From G963422595 sp963422595 (GTDB lineage: Bacteria; Pseudomonadota; Gammaproteobacteria; UBA4575): DNA of 64,000 nucleotides. Positions 32,524 to 42,146 of the stretch are shown here, in pieces. The stretch spans positions 1 through 64,000 of the forward strand of contig OY730298.1 of NCBI GenBank assembly GCA_963422595.1, in the 5' to 3' direction. The notes below the pieces were generated by a model. That model searched no databases and was not told where the DNA came from. It saw nothing but the letters and a program-made list of their open reading frames with translations. Within the stretch, counting starts at the first letter, position 1; each line of letters begins with the position of its first letter. A program made the translations under genes and the position numbers.

Positions 32524-33705
32524 TTAGCGATATTGCAAAACGGTTAGTGAACCGTTGTTGGCAAGCGCGTAGATACGATCTTTAATAATCATCGGTGGAG
32601 TTTGAATGGCTCCACCAGAAACGTTTTCTCTACCTGCTAATTTGCCATCTTGTTTGGATAGCCAGTGCAGGTATCCCTGGTAATCTCCAACCACGACGTA
32701 GTCGCCCACGGGTTTGGCAGCCGTAAGCACCCTGTACAGAAGCTGGTCCTGACGCCATAAGGTTACACCAGAGGTTTTATCCAGTGCCCATACACTGTCA
32801 TCTGTATCAGTAACGTAAACACGGGCTTCATCCACGCTTACACCTGCCGAAGAAGATAGGTCTTTCGTCCAAAGGGCTTGTCCCGTGCCCAAGTCTACGG
32901 CGATCACGCGACCATTAAAACTTACGGCATAGATGATGCCGTCTGAATATGCAATTTCTCCATCAATATCAGACATGCGTTCTAATTCGGAACGCCCGCT
33001 GGGCACGGAAACTGCTATTTCCCAAAGTTCTTCACCATTGTGCATTTTTAGTGCCGTCATTTTGCCATCGTCATAGCCAACCAGGACGATATCACCCACT
33101 ACTTTGGGCTCACTGGCACCACGCAGTGATAAAGCAGGTGTATTGCGGCCCGCTTTCCAGGCAACGTTGCCATTCCCTATATCAAGCGCATGCACTTTGC
33201 CATCATTGGTGCGCGCCACGATGACGCCATATTTTACTTCGGAAAGCGCCATGACTTCACTGCTGACCAAAGTTCGCCACTGTTCCGCACCATCCACCTG
33301 GTTAAGAGCAATTACTAAACCATTTTCAGCACCGACGGCAATAATGCCTTCACCCCCATTGACACCTCCGGAAATTTTCTCTTTGATGGTGATTGACCAT
33401 ATCCGCTTGCCATCCTCTCGTTGCCATGCCTCAACCCGACCTTCAGCGTCGCTCAGGTAAACGCGATTCCCGGTGATATAGGGGCGTATCTTGTTATAGG
33501 CTGGCTCCAGATCACCGACGGAGTTGCGCCATACCGATTGTACTTTTACTTTTTCTGTTTCAAGATTTATGAGACTGGACGGCTCCCTGGGGTTTTCATC
33601 TCTAATAAGCCATTGTTTGGGCGCGTCTAATAACCCACAGGCAGTGATTGTTACACAATATATGATGATGAGTATAAGTGTTCTTAAGCGGTGATTTGTA
33701 AACAT
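32524..33705 (-). CDS. bamB: Outer-membrane assembly lipoprotein BamB
   Basis: Lipoprotein of the BAM complex that folds beta-barrel proteins into the outer membrane. The lipobox is TITAC with the lipidated cysteine at C23 after a hydrophobic signal sequence. The mature part is a beta-propeller with recurring GxxxWxxxxG strands (KRIWSITIKEK, AEQWRTLVSSE, VAWKAGRNTP, EELWEIAVSVP, ALWTKDLSSSAG). Length 393 residues is normal. It lies between yfgM and der in the conserved order. Confidence 0.93.
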   Translation of the reverse strand: MFTNHRLRTLILIIIYCVTITACGLLDAPKQWLIRDENPREPSSLINLETEKVKVQSVWRNSVGDLEPAYNKIRPYITGNRVYLSDAEGRVEAWQREDGKRIWSITIKEKISGGVNGGEGIIAVGAENGLVIALNQVDGAEQWRTLVSSEVMALSEVKYGVIVARTNDGKVHALDIGNGNVAWKAGRNTPALSLRGASEPKVVGDIVLVGYDDGKMTALKMHNGEELWEIAVSVPSGRSELERMSDIDGEIAYSDGIIYAVSFNGRVIAVDLGTGQALWTKDLSSSAGVSVDEARVYVTDTDDSVWALDKTSGVTLWRQDQLLYRVLTAAKPVGDYVVVGDYQGYLHWLSKQDGKLAGRENVSGGAIQTPPMIIKDRIYALANNGSLTVLQYR

Positions 33706-33730
33706 AAAAAAGAGGCTCAGCGATGTGAGT

Positions 33731-34363
33731 TTAGCTACCTGAATTATCGCGTTTCATTTGTAAAAATTCCAAGCTGCCCGCATCCGCCGCCTGAAGGGCT
33801 TGATCATAAGCCTGCCTTGCCTGTTCGGCTTTGCCTTTTGCAACGAATATATCGCCGCGAATCTCGTCAACGAGCGAAGTATAGGCCTTGGGCATCTCAC
33901 GATCGACGATAGCTACGGCTGCGTCTAATTTGTTGTCCGCAACCAACACGCGCGCTAAACGAATACGCGCAACGTCCCGTATCGTATGCTGACCGCTATG
34001 TTTAATTATCCAGCGTAAACTTTCGGCCGCCGCCGTTAAATCTCCTTCCTCTGCTTGTGTTTTAGCTTCATGCAGAGTGGCTAACACGGCATAGGGAGTA
34101 GATTTGTACTGATCACGTAAAATACCGCTCTGGGTGCGTAATGACGTGACATCATTTTCGATTAATGCCATTTGTACTTCAGCATATAAATCGGAGGCCT
34201 CGGTGCCTTGGTTTGCCTGATGCCAATGCCAAAATCGCCACCCACTTAGCGCGCCGACACCCAGTATTATACCGCCAATAACCGCGGTAGCATTTTCTTT
34301 CCACCAGCTTTTAAGTGCTTCGAATCGTTGCTCTTCTGTTATATAATCAGCCATAGCTGTCAC
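33731..34363 (-). CDS. yfgM: YfgM-like TPR protein, SecYEG-associated
   Basis: Inner-membrane protein of 210 residues with a cytoplasmic start (YITEEQRFEALKSWWKEN), one membrane helix (AVIGGIILGVGALSGWRFW, about 31-49) and a periplasmic tetratricopeptide region, ending in QAADAGSLEFLQMKRDN. In E. coli YfgM works with PpiD next to the Sec translocon. The ATG overlaps the hisS stop by four bases. Confidence 0.88.
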   Translation of the reverse strand: MTAMADYITEEQRFEALKSWWKENATAVIGGIILGVGALSGWRFWHWHQANQGTEASDLYAEVQMALIENDVTSLRTQSGILRDQYKSTPYAVLATLHEAKTQAEEGDLTAAAESLRWIIKHSGQHTIRDVARIRLARVLVADNKLDAAVAIVDREMPKAYTSLVDEIRGDIFVAKGKAEQARQAYDQALQAADAGSLEFLQMKRDNSGS

Positions 34364-35634
34364 GCGTGATGAAGGTATGCATCTAAAAAAGTTATTAATT
34401 TGTCCTGAGAAATTGTTTCTTGCGCCCGTTGCTGTCTCAAAAACTTTACTGTCACATTGTGATTTTTGATTTCGTCTTCACCAATAATTATAGCAAGTTT
34501 GGCGTTAGATTTATCGGCGCGCTTCATTTGTGACTTTATACTACCTGCGCCACAATTCATTACTACAGAATTTATTGGTAGCATAGCGCGCAGCTTGTTT
34601 GCAAGCCGCATGCCCACGAGCTCGGCCCGCTCGCCCATTACTACTATATAAACGTCTGTTTCCTGTTCTTTAAGCCGCGCTTCCTGTAACAATGCGGCGA
34701 GCCTTTCTGTGCCAACTGCGAAGCCTGCGGCCGCACAGGGTTTTCCACCCAGTTGCTCTACCAGGCCATCGTAACGGCCACCAGCACAGATGGCTGCCTG
34801 CGCACCCAGCTCATCAGCAATCCATTCAAATACCGTCTTGCTGTAATAGTCTAAACCCCGAACTAAGCGGGGATTGATAGTGTATTCAATATCGGCAGCA
34901 GTAAGTAGTTCCTGTAGTCTTTCAAAGTGTTGCGCGGATTCTGCGTCAAGGTAGTTTACAAGACTCGGGGCATTTTGAATAATTTCCTGTAAGTGCGGAT
35001 TTTTACTGTCTAAGATACGCATCGCGTTGGTATGCAATCTGCGTTTTGCTTCATGGTCCAGCTGGTCTTCGTGTTGACGTAAATAGGTGATTAATTTTTC
35101 GCGGTAAATGTGTCTGATTTGTGCAGTACCTAAGCTATTAATTTCTAATTTTGGCTTTGAAGGTAAATTAATTTTTCGCCACATGTGCTGGCCAAGAATG
35201 ATCAACTCCGCGTCGATATCCGGGCTCGCGAAACCAAACGTCTCCGCGCCTATCTGGTGAAACTGCCGATAACGCCCTTTTTGAGGACGCTCATGACGAA
35301 AAAAAGGCCCGCTATACCAAATTCGTACCGGTTGACCATATAAAAAACTATGCTGGATGCCGGCGCGTACACAGCCTGCTGTACCTTCCGGACGTAACGT
35401 GAGACTGTCACCATTACGGTCTTCAAAGGTGTACATTTCTTTTTCAACGATGTCGCTAACCTTGCCTAAAGATCGCTTGAATAATTCAGTTTTCTCAAGC
35501 AACGGTAAATAAATTTGCTGATAACCGTATTGTTGCAGCACTGCCTGTAAGGCATGCTCTATTTTGCGTAGCACGCCACTGGCCGGCGGTAATATGTCGT
35601 GCATGCCGCGAATCGATTGAATCCGCTTAGACAT
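34360..35634 (-). CDS. hisS: Histidine-tRNA ligase
   Basis: Class II synthetase that charges tRNA-His. Class II motif 2 lies in the region RPEGTAGCVRAG to WYSGPFFRHERPQKGRYRQF. The histidine-binding block is RGLDYYSKTVFEW, and motif 3 is AAGFAVGTERLAALL. The C-terminal anticodon-binding domain follows (DVYIVVMGE onward). Length 424 residues is standard. In the usual gammaproteobacterial order ispG would lie between rodZ and hisS; here rodZ is directly upstream with a 29-base gap and ispG is at 54.1 kb. Confidence 0.96.
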   Translation of the reverse strand: MSKRIQSIRGMHDILPPASGVLRKIEHALQAVLQQYGYQQIYLPLLEKTELFKRSLGKVSDIVEKEMYTFEDRNGDSLTLRPEGTAGCVRAGIQHSFLYGQPVRIWYSGPFFRHERPQKGRYRQFHQIGAETFGFASPDIDAELIILGQHMWRKINLPSKPKLEINSLGTAQIRHIYREKLITYLRQHEDQLDHEAKRRLHTNAMRILDSKNPHLQEIIQNAPSLVNYLDAESAQHFERLQELLTAADIEYTINPRLVRGLDYYSKTVFEWIADELGAQAAICAGGRYDGLVEQLGGKPCAAAGFAVGTERLAALLQEARLKEQETDVYIVVMGERAELVGMRLANKLRAMLPINSVVMNCGAGSIKSQMKRADKSNAKLAIIIGEDEIKNHNVTVKFLRQQRAQETISQDKLITFLDAYLHHA

Positions 35635-35663
35635 CTATGGTTCGTGCTTTCAGGGGTGAGAGT

Positions 35664-36662
35664 TTAGTTGAATGCACCATCAGGTATTTGAAACCGTGCG
35701 GTACGATTGCTGTTGGCATATTGAGAATGATCAAAACGTTGTCCATTTACTTCAATTACAACACCGGGGGAATTTCCGAGCAACACGTGAAAAGGTACCT
35801 TACCGCGTAAGCTTCGCACAGCTCCTAACTCGATCAAATCATACATGAGTAGATTCTGATCGGTATCTCTTATTTCAATCCAGCTTTCTTCCACGCAGGT
35901 AACCGTTAATATATCAGTGCCATCATTTAATTTGACCAATTCTGGATCTTGTGGGTCATCTTCTATTTCTATTAATTCGACCAATTCCAGATTTTGTGGA
36001 TCATCTTCTATTTCTATGGCTTTTTCTGTGGTTTGCTCAACGTCCGCTATCAACTGCTCATCGGGAGTCGTGTGCGCAGCGGTTTCCTGTTCCGAGAGCG
36101 GAATTTTCCCGAGCACCTTTTCCATTGAGGATGCTTCAGCCTCACTACCATCATTTGTCTGGATATTAGACGCTTGAGCGGTATTATCATTTTCGAGGGT
36201 GGAGAAAGTGGTAACCGCATGATCGCTTGCCAATTCAACATTTTGCTCTGGTGTGCGCGCTACTTGCATCCACCAGGCTACCAATAAGCTAACCAGTATG
36301 ATTAGTATTGCCGCCGCGCCCCCAAAAATAATCCGACTATGCTCGGACCTGAGACCGGGAGTTAAGACGATTTTGGATTCGGTACGGTGCTGTTGGCGGT
36401 AAAGGCTGATCAGGTCTTCAGCATCAATGCCGACGGTGCGAGCGTAATTACGCAAATATCCACGTGTGTAGGTGGGTTCAGGTAATTCTTTATATGTGTC
36501 TTCTTCGAGTGCCTTGATGGTGTCTGTCGATAAGTTGATTTGAGCAGCTACGTCGGCCTGACTTAATGCCGCATGCTTACGCGCATTTGTAAGGATAACG
36601 CCAATACTTACCGGGCGTTTTGCAAATTCCTGATCAGGTGTAATGTTGTTTAGTTCTCCTTG
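35664..36662 (-). CDS. rodZ: RodZ-like cytoskeletal HTH membrane protein
   Basis: Links MreB filaments to the cell-wall machinery in rod-shaped cells. From the chosen ATG (332 residues) the cytoplasmic HTH domain is at 24-85, the membrane helix at 112-133 (IIFGGAAAILIILVSLLVAW), a long acidic linker follows, and the C-terminal DUF4115 beta domain starts near 252 (ILTVTCVEESWIEI). The frame stays open to 36743, but the start at 36662 fits the family. The linker holds a 15-residue tandem duplication. pilF, usually between rlmN and rodZ, is missing. Confidence 0.88.
   Translation of the reverse strand, partial: QGELNNITPDQEFAKRPVSIGVILTNARKHAALSQADVAAQINLSTDTIKALEEDTYKELPEPTYTRGYLRNYARTVGIDAEDLISLYRQQHRTESKIVLTPGLRSEHSRIIFGGAAAILIILVSLLVAWWMQVARTPEQNVELASDHAVTTFSTLENDNTAQASNIQTNDGSEAEASSMEKVLGKIPLSEQETAAHTTPDEQLIADVEQTTEKAIEIEDDPQNLELVELIEIEDDPQDPELVKLNDGTDILTVTCVEESWIEIRDTDQNLLMYDLIELGAVRSLRGKVPFHVLLGNSPGVVIEVNGQRFDHSQYANSNRTARFQIPDGAFN
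35925..36014 (-). repeat. Tandem 45-bp duplication inside rodZ
   Basis: Two copies of a 15-residue unit, IEIEDDPQNLELVEL (217-231) and IEIEDDPQDPELVKL (232-246), lie in the periplasmic linker of RodZ. The DNA copies differ at several bases but keep the frame, so the duplication is not brand new. Confidence 0.85.
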
Positions 36663-36814
36663 CATGAAAATAGGTCTTGGCTGTGCATCTGACTTCTGTG
36701 GCCGCGGGAAGTGTTTTCTGCAGCTGGCCACATGGTTTTGCACGTTAGCTTTATGCTCTGGCTGCGCTTCTGACCGTCATGCGATTCACCATCACGACGG
36801 CACGCCGCGCAAGT

Positions 36815-37963
36815 TTATACGCATGCGATTTTCATTTTGTAATTCAGCATATCTCGCTCATGTAATTTTTCAAAATGACGATTGCGCTTAACTTTGTCTT
36901 GAATATCACCAGCCAGTTGCCCGCATGCCGCTGCAATGTCTTCACCACGAGGCCGACGCATGGTGACGGTAATATTAGCAGCTCGTAAAATTTCATGAAA
37001 TACTCGCATGGCGTTTTCCGTAGAGCGTTGAAACCCGGCATTTGGAAACCCGTTAAATGGAATGAGGTTTACTTTTACCGGCAGTTCGCTGATAAGCCGA
37101 ACTAATTGCCGGGCATGTTCCAGCCTGTCATTGATTTCGTGCAACAGCACATACTCAAAAGTGATCGTATGTCTCTGATTTTTGTCTTCAACAAAGCGTT
37201 TACATGCCGTTATTAGTTCTTTTATGGGATAGCGCCTGTTTAAAGGCACCAGTTGATTACGTAATTCATCATTTGGCGCATGCAAGGAAACTGCCAGGCT
37301 CACGTCCAGCGTGTTGCGCAGTTTATCAATCTTTGGAGCAATGCCTGAGGTGCTCACTGTCACTTTTCGCTTACCCAATCCGTAGGCGTTGTCATCCATC
37401 ATGATGCGAATTGCGTTGACTACATTATCAAAGTTTGCCAGCGGCTCTCCCATCCCCATAAATACGACGTTACTAATCACACGGCGCTTAGCAAACTGCT
37501 TTCTTAAGCGATATTCAGAAAACCATAGCTGGGAGATGATTTGCGCAGAGGTGAGATTGCCGGCAAAGCCTTGACGAGCAGTTGCACAAAACGTGCAATC
37601 TAAAGCACAACCGATTTGAGATGAGACACATAATGTCGCTCGGCCACGTTCAGGAATAAATACGGTTTCTATGGCATTTTTTGCATCGGCGCGTAGTAAC
37701 CATTTACGTGTTCCGTCTGTGGAAACTTCTTCGTTTAGCATTTCGGGTGACCGTAGAACCGTATTTTCCTTTAACCATGCACGCAATGGCTTACTTAGAT
37801 TGGTCATCAATGCATAGTCTGTGACTCCTTGCTGATGAACCCATTTCATCAGTTGAGTGGCACGAAATGATTTTTCATTAATTGCAGAAAAAAACTGCTC
37901 TAAATCAGGAAGGGACATACCAATTAAATTTTGGCCTGCCAGATCCCGTTGGTTAATTTTCAT
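36815..37963 (-). CDS. rlmN: Dual-specificity rRNA/tRNA adenine-C2 methyltransferase
   Basis: Radical SAM enzyme that methylates A2503 of 23S rRNA and A37 of some tRNAs. The iron-sulfur cysteines are C119, C123 and C126 in GCALDCTFCATA. The C-terminal mechanistic cysteine lies in EDIAAACGQLAG, and a further methyl-carrying cysteine is expected there. Length 382 residues is typical. It lies nine bases after ndk, in the usual order. Confidence 0.95.
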   Translation of the reverse strand: MKINQRDLAGQNLIGMSLPDLEQFFSAINEKSFRATQLMKWVHQQGVTDYALMTNLSKPLRAWLKENTVLRSPEMLNEEVSTDGTRKWLLRADAKNAIETVFIPERGRATLCVSSQIGCALDCTFCATARQGFAGNLTSAQIISQLWFSEYRLRKQFAKRRVISNVVFMGMGEPLANFDNVVNAIRIMMDDNAYGLGKRKVTVSTSGIAPKIDKLRNTLDVSLAVSLHAPNDELRNQLVPLNRRYPIKELITACKRFVEDKNQRHTITFEYVLLHEINDRLEHARQLVRLISELPVKVNLIPFNGFPNAGFQRSTENAMRVFHEILRAANITVTMRRPRGEDIAAACGQLAGDIQDKVKRNRHFEKLHERDMLNYKMKIACV

Positions 37964-37972
37964 TGCATAAAA

Positions 37973-38401
37973 TTAACTGCGCGAAAATATTTCATGTTCA
38001 GCGAAGAAGAATTTAATTTCACGTTTTGCGCTTTTTTTTGAATCTGATCCGTGCACCCCATTTTGAGCCGTTGACGTCGCATATGCCGCGCGGATAGTTC
38101 CAGGTGCGGCCGTTCCAAATGTTGTCGTACCCATCAGATCACGGTAGTTTTTAATAGCGTTATCACCTTCAAGTACTTGGACAACTACGGGACCAGAGGT
38201 CATAAATTTAACCAGGGCTTCATAAAACGACTTACCTTGGTGCATGTGATAAAAATCTCCCGCTTGCTTGCGGCTTATTCTCAACATTTTTGCCGCAACA
38301 ATCTTCAAACCTGCCGCCTCAATTTGCGCCTCAATTTTCCCTATCACGTTGTTTTGCACAGCATCTGGCTTGATGATGGACAAAGTGCGTTCCATTGCCA
38401 T
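37973..38401 (-). CDS. ndk: Nucleoside diphosphate kinase
   Basis: Balances nucleoside triphosphate pools by phosphate transfer through a histidine. The active-site residue is H117 in NGVHGSDS, and the N-terminal ERTLSIIKPDAV is the family signature. Length 142 residues is normal. It is separated from iscX by 167 bases in which no gene was seen, so it may have its own promoter there. Confidence 0.97.
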   Translation of the reverse strand: MAMERTLSIIKPDAVQNNVIGKIEAQIEAAGLKIVAAKMLRISRKQAGDFYHMHQGKSFYEALVKFMTSGPVVVQVLEGDNAIKNYRDLMGTTTFGTAAPGTIRAAYATSTAQNGVHGSDSKKSAKREIKFFFAEHEIFSRS

Positions 38402-38568
38402 GCGTGATGTTCCTACGCCCAGTCTGTTAGTATGAGTTCTAAGTAATATATGTTACGGCTTGGCAGGCACGTAAGTTGTCCCCGACATTGCAGCGGATTC
38501 TACTCCCTGTCATAGACGAGAGGCAAGGTGTGGAGAGCGTTAGAGTAACAGTTGCAAACGCCAAGCTA

Positions 38569-38769
38569 TCAGTCATGCTCGTCAAGCCACGCCATTTGAA
38601 TCGCTTCCAGAATTTTCTCATTCGAGGCTTCAGGATTATCATCGAATTCATCCAGCGCGCATATCCAGGCGTGAAGATCCGTAAAGCGTATGTATTGGGG
38701 ATCCACGTCCGGATGCGCCTCATCTAATGCAATCGCAATGTCCAGAGAATCAGTCCATTTCAGACTCAT
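38569..38769 (-). CDS. iscX: Fe-S assembly adaptor IscX
   Basis: Small acidic protein (66 residues) that binds IscS and modulates cluster assembly. The conserved parts WTDSLDIAIALDEAHPDVDP and FTDLHAWI are visible, with an acidic C-terminus. It is the last gene of the isc operon, here split from fdx by a 178-base gap, longer than elsewhere in the operon. Confidence 0.95.
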   Translation of the reverse strand: MSLKWTDSLDIAIALDEAHPDVDPQYIRFTDLHAWICALDEFDDNPEASNEKILEAIQMAWLDEHD

Positions 38770-38947
38770 GATAATTTCCTCACGTGTAAGTAGTCCTTAA
38801 AGAATATAAACATGGATAAACAGGGTGTACAGAGTAATGCGTAGTTAAAGAATAGTATTGCCGCTAAGCCCGTTGATAATTCAAAAGCCGGGTGATAAGT
38901 ACCAGCGTAAACAGTAGTAACGATGTATGCGCACACATAATATATTT

Positions 38948-39286
38948 TTAATGACTTTCAGAAACCATGTTAATAGTGTATTTAGGAATCTCAATCACTA
39001 AATCTTCTGCACCCACGATGGCTTGGCAACTCAATCGGGAATCAGGCTCTAAACCCCAAGCCTTGTCGAGATAGTCTTCTTCATTCTCCTCGGCTTCGTT
39101 AAGGGAATCTAATCCTTCGCGCACATAGACGTGGCAGGTCGTACAAGCACATGATTTTTCACAAGCATGCTCAATTTCAATGTTATTGGTAAGCGCAGCG
39201 TTACAAATGCTGGTGCCCGACTTAACCTCAATCACTTTGCCTTGCGGACAAATTTCATCATGGGGCATAAAAATAATTTTTGGCAT
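38948..39286 (-). CDS. fdx: ISC-type [2Fe-2S] ferredoxin
   Basis: Electron donor for Fe-S cluster assembly. Cluster ligands are C42, C48, C51 (HACEKSCACTTCHVYV) and C87 (RLSCQAIV). An extra cysteine, C46, also occurs in many ISC ferredoxins. Length 112 residues is standard. It follows hscA by ten bases, as expected. Confidence 0.97.
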   Translation of the reverse strand: MPKIIFMPHDEICPQGKVIEVKSGTSICNAALTNNIEIEHACEKSCACTTCHVYVREGLDSLNEAEENEEDYLDKAWGLEPDSRLSCQAIVGAEDLVIEIPKYTINMVSESH

Positions 39287-39296
39287 ATTTCAGATT

Positions 39297-41180
39297 TTAT
39301 TCAAACTCTTCAAACCGATGTCCTTTCATCACACGTTGCACACTTTGATTCATTCTACGCATGATAAATATCTCGCTTTCACGTTCCAGACTTTTAATGG
39401 CGCGTTTAATCAATTCACTATCATCTCCCTGACGTGCGCTTTCCAATACATTTTTAGCTTGTTCAATGTTCGCTTTTTCTGGCTCGGATAATAACTCATC
39501 TCCATCCTTTTCGAGCGCGGAACGTAATGCCTCTAATACACGATCTGCCTCAACCTGCTGTTCAGCCAGTTGCCTTATGCGCATGTCTTCTTCGGCATGT
39601 TGAAAACAATCCTTTAGTATATTCTCAATCTCCGCATCAGTAAGTCCATAAGACGGCTTTACTTCAACACTGGCATGCGCGCCACTGGTTTCCTCTGCCG
39701 CAGTTACGCCAAGCAGTCCGTCCGCGTCGACCTGGAAGGTGACCTTGATACGCGCCGCGCCTGCCACCAGCGGCGGAATATCGGTTAAGTTAAAGGTGGC
39801 TAACGAACGGCAATCTTCTACCTTTTCACGCTCTCCCTGCAAAACGTGGATACGCATTGCAGTTTGCCCGTCTTTAAACGTTGTAAATTCCTGTGCCCTG
39901 GCCACTGGGATGGTGGTGTTCCGCTCGATAATTTTCTCAACCAGGTTGCCCATCGTTTCAATACCCAGGGACAGCGGAAGTACGTCAAGCAATAGCAGGT
40001 CTTCGTCAGGCCTGTTCCCTGCCAATACGTCGGCCTGTTGAGCGGCTCCAATTGCAACAACTTTGTCTGCGTCGATTTCTATCAGAGGCGGTCTTCCAAA
40101 AAACTTTTCTACCTGATTCCGCACATAAGGAATACGTGTTGAACCACCTACCATAACAATATGTTCAACGTCCATTGTCTCAATCTCCGCAGCACGTAAC
40201 GTTTTATGGCACCAGGCGATGGTTTTCTTTATATAGGGCTCTATCAGTTGCACAAACTGCTGGCAGGTTATTTTTTTTTCAAACTGTAATCCATCATTTA
40301 GTTGTAGATTGATTAGTGCTTCATCCGCATTAGTTAATGCCTCTTTTACACGTCGCGCTTCTGTCATTACGCGGCGCATCAGTTGATGATCATCGTTAGC
40401 ATTCAGTTTTGCTTGCCGCAGAATCCAAGCGGCAATTTCGCGGTCAAAGTCATCGCCACCCAGTGCGGTATCACCCCCTGTAGACAGTACCTCAAATATG
40501 CCCCTGGTGAGTTTGAGTAGCGAAATATCAAATGTACCGCCTCCTAAATCGTAAACCGCGGTTACACCTTCCGCTTGCCGATCTAAGCCATACGCAACGG
40601 CGGCAGCAGTCGGCTCGTTAAGTAGGCGAAATACGTTCAGACTGGCAAGCCTGGCTGCATCTTTGGTGGCCTGACGTTGAGCATCGTCAAAATACGCCGG
40701 AACCGTGATAACAACACCCGACAGTCTGCCACTAAGGCTGGCCTCAGCACGATGTCGCAAGGCTTTTAAGATTTCAGCGGATACCTCTATAGGCGTAATG
40801 GATCCTGCGGCGGTTTCGATGCGCGGCACATTACTATTCTGACTATCCTGATCCGCAAACTGATATGGTAGATAACCCTGTAAAGTAGATAGATCCCTCA
40901 CGGATCTACCTATAATTCGTTTTACTGAAGCAAGTGTGTTAAGTGGATCGGTAGTAGCATGCGCCAACGCCGATGCACCAACCATGACCCTATTACTATT
41001 GGTGTAACGCACTACAGATGGCAATATGTGTGTGCCATTTTCATCTGCCAAAGTCTCGGCGCGACCATTACGTACTGTTGCCACCAGTGAATTAGTGGTG
41101 CCTAAATCGATTCCCGCTGCAAGCTGACGCTGATGCGGTAGCACGGATTGGCCGGGTTCTGATATTTGCAGCAATGCCAT
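39297..41180 (-). CDS. hscA: Hsp70-type chaperone HscA
   Basis: Specialised Hsp70 that drives release of the cluster from IscU using ATP. The N-terminal ATPase begins AAGIDLGTTNSLVA and carries the phosphate motifs AVYDLGGGTFDIS and IVMVGGSTRIP. A substrate-binding domain and helical lid follow. Length 627 residues is typical. Partner hscB lies seven bases upstream. Confidence 0.96.
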   Translation of the reverse strand: MALLQISEPGQSVLPHQRQLAAGIDLGTTNSLVATVRNGRAETLADENGTHILPSVVRYTNSNRVMVGASALAHATTDPLNTLASVKRIIGRSVRDLSTLQGYLPYQFADQDSQNSNVPRIETAAGSITPIEVSAEILKALRHRAEASLSGRLSGVVITVPAYFDDAQRQATKDAARLASLNVFRLLNEPTAAAVAYGLDRQAEGVTAVYDLGGGTFDISLLKLTRGIFEVLSTGGDTALGGDDFDREIAAWILRQAKLNANDDHQLMRRVMTEARRVKEALTNADEALINLQLNDGLQFEKKITCQQFVQLIEPYIKKTIAWCHKTLRAAEIETMDVEHIVMVGGSTRIPYVRNQVEKFFGRPPLIEIDADKVVAIGAAQQADVLAGNRPDEDLLLLDVLPLSLGIETMGNLVEKIIERNTTIPVARAQEFTTFKDGQTAMRIHVLQGEREKVEDCRSLATFNLTDIPPLVAGAARIKVTFQVDADGLLGVTAAEETSGAHASVEVKPSYGLTDAEIENILKDCFQHAEEDMRIRQLAEQQVEADRVLEALRSALEKDGDELLSEPEKANIEQAKNVLESARQGDDSELIKRAIKSLERESEIFIMRRMNQSVQRVMKGHRFEEFE

Positions 41181-41187
41181 ATGCTAT

Positions 41188-41730
41188 TTACAGAAGCTCT
41201 TCCTGATATTTTCCTTGTTGTTGTTTTATTTGCCTGGTCAATCTCTCATAAAACTGTAGCTTCAACGCTGTGTCTTTAGCGCTGGCTAAACTACCTTCGG
41301 CATATTGGGCTGAAAATTCTGATATTAACTGTACACGCTGTCGTTTCAGTTCTTGTGATACTTCTTCCAAAGCTACTATTGGGTCAGATGCCTCATCTGC
41401 TGCTTCTGCTCGCTCGTGCAATTCCATTTGCCGCACGAGAAATTCGGCATCGCCTGAAGTTTCAGTATCCGCGTTGAACTCGATATCTTTCAGCTTTAAC
41501 AAATAGTGCGCTCGCTTTAGGTCACTTTTTAATGTGGTATAGGCCTCGTTAATAAAGGCGGTACTTTGTACTGCTATACGCCGCTCCCGATCGCTTGCAT
41601 TGGCGAAACGATCCGGATGCAAGGCACTTTGAAACAACAAGTATTTGTCTGCCAACGTATCCTGATCAATATCAAAGCTTTCAGCAAATCCAAACAGCTC
41701 GAAATAGTTTCGAGAAATATCTATGTTCAT
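41188..41730 (-). CDS. hscB: J-domain co-chaperone HscB
   Basis: Recruits IscU to HscA and stimulates its ATPase. The J-domain motif HPD is seen in FQSALHPDRFANAS near residue 38, after the typical NYFELFGF start. The C-terminal helical domain binds IscU. Length of 180 residues is normal. It follows iscA after a 58-base gap. Confidence 0.94.
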   Translation of the reverse strand: MNIDISRNYFELFGFAESFDIDQDTLADKYLLFQSALHPDRFANASDRERRIAVQSTAFINEAYTTLKSDLKRAHYLLKLKDIEFNADTETSGDAEFLVRQMELHERAEAADEASDPIVALEEVSQELKRQRVQLISEFSAQYAEGSLASAKDTALKLQFYERLTRQIKQQQGKYQEELL

Positions 41731-41788
41731 GATTACTTGAGTATATATGCGACAATTGCCGCAGGAAGGTCAAAACCAGTAAAGGTAG

Positions 41789-42112
41789 TTACACGCTAAA
41801 GCTCTCCCCGCACCCACAACGATCTTTTTCGTTAGGATTCTTAAACCGAAAACCTTCGTTTAATCCTTCTCGCGCAAAATCTAATTCGGTACCGTGTAAA
41901 TACACCATACTTTTAGGGTTGACGATAACTTTCACGCCCTGATCCTCGAAAACATGGTCTTCGGCTTCTATTTGATCCGCGAATTCAATAGTATAGGCCA
42001 TTCCTGAGCAACCAGTAGTCTTCACACCCAAGCGTACACCTACACCCTTACCGCGTTTTTCAAGATACGTCTTCACGTGTTTGGCCGCATTTTCAGTTAG
42101 TGACACCGACAC
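41789..42112 (-). CDS. iscA: A-type Fe-S carrier IscA
   Basis: Carries iron or assembled clusters to target proteins. The three conserved cysteines are in KTTGCSGMAY (C35) and CGCGESF (C99, C101). Length 107 residues is standard. It lies between iscU and hscB as in other ISC operons. Confidence 0.96.
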   Translation of the reverse strand: MSVSLTENAAKHVKTYLEKRGKGVGVRLGVKTTGCSGMAYTIEFADQIEAEDHVFEDQGVKVIVNPKSMVYLHGTELDFAREGLNEGFRFKNPNEKDRCGCGESFSV

Positions 42113-42146
42113 TGGATTGATCCCTCAATATGACCTTATGCCTTAT

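Noticed and set aside
36643..36891. An open frame with two GCASD phrases near the rodZ-rlmN junction, considered as a pilF-like lipoprotein remnant
   Set aside because: It is on the wrong strand for pilF, the phrases are not preceded by a signal sequence, and most of it overlaps rodZ and rlmN.
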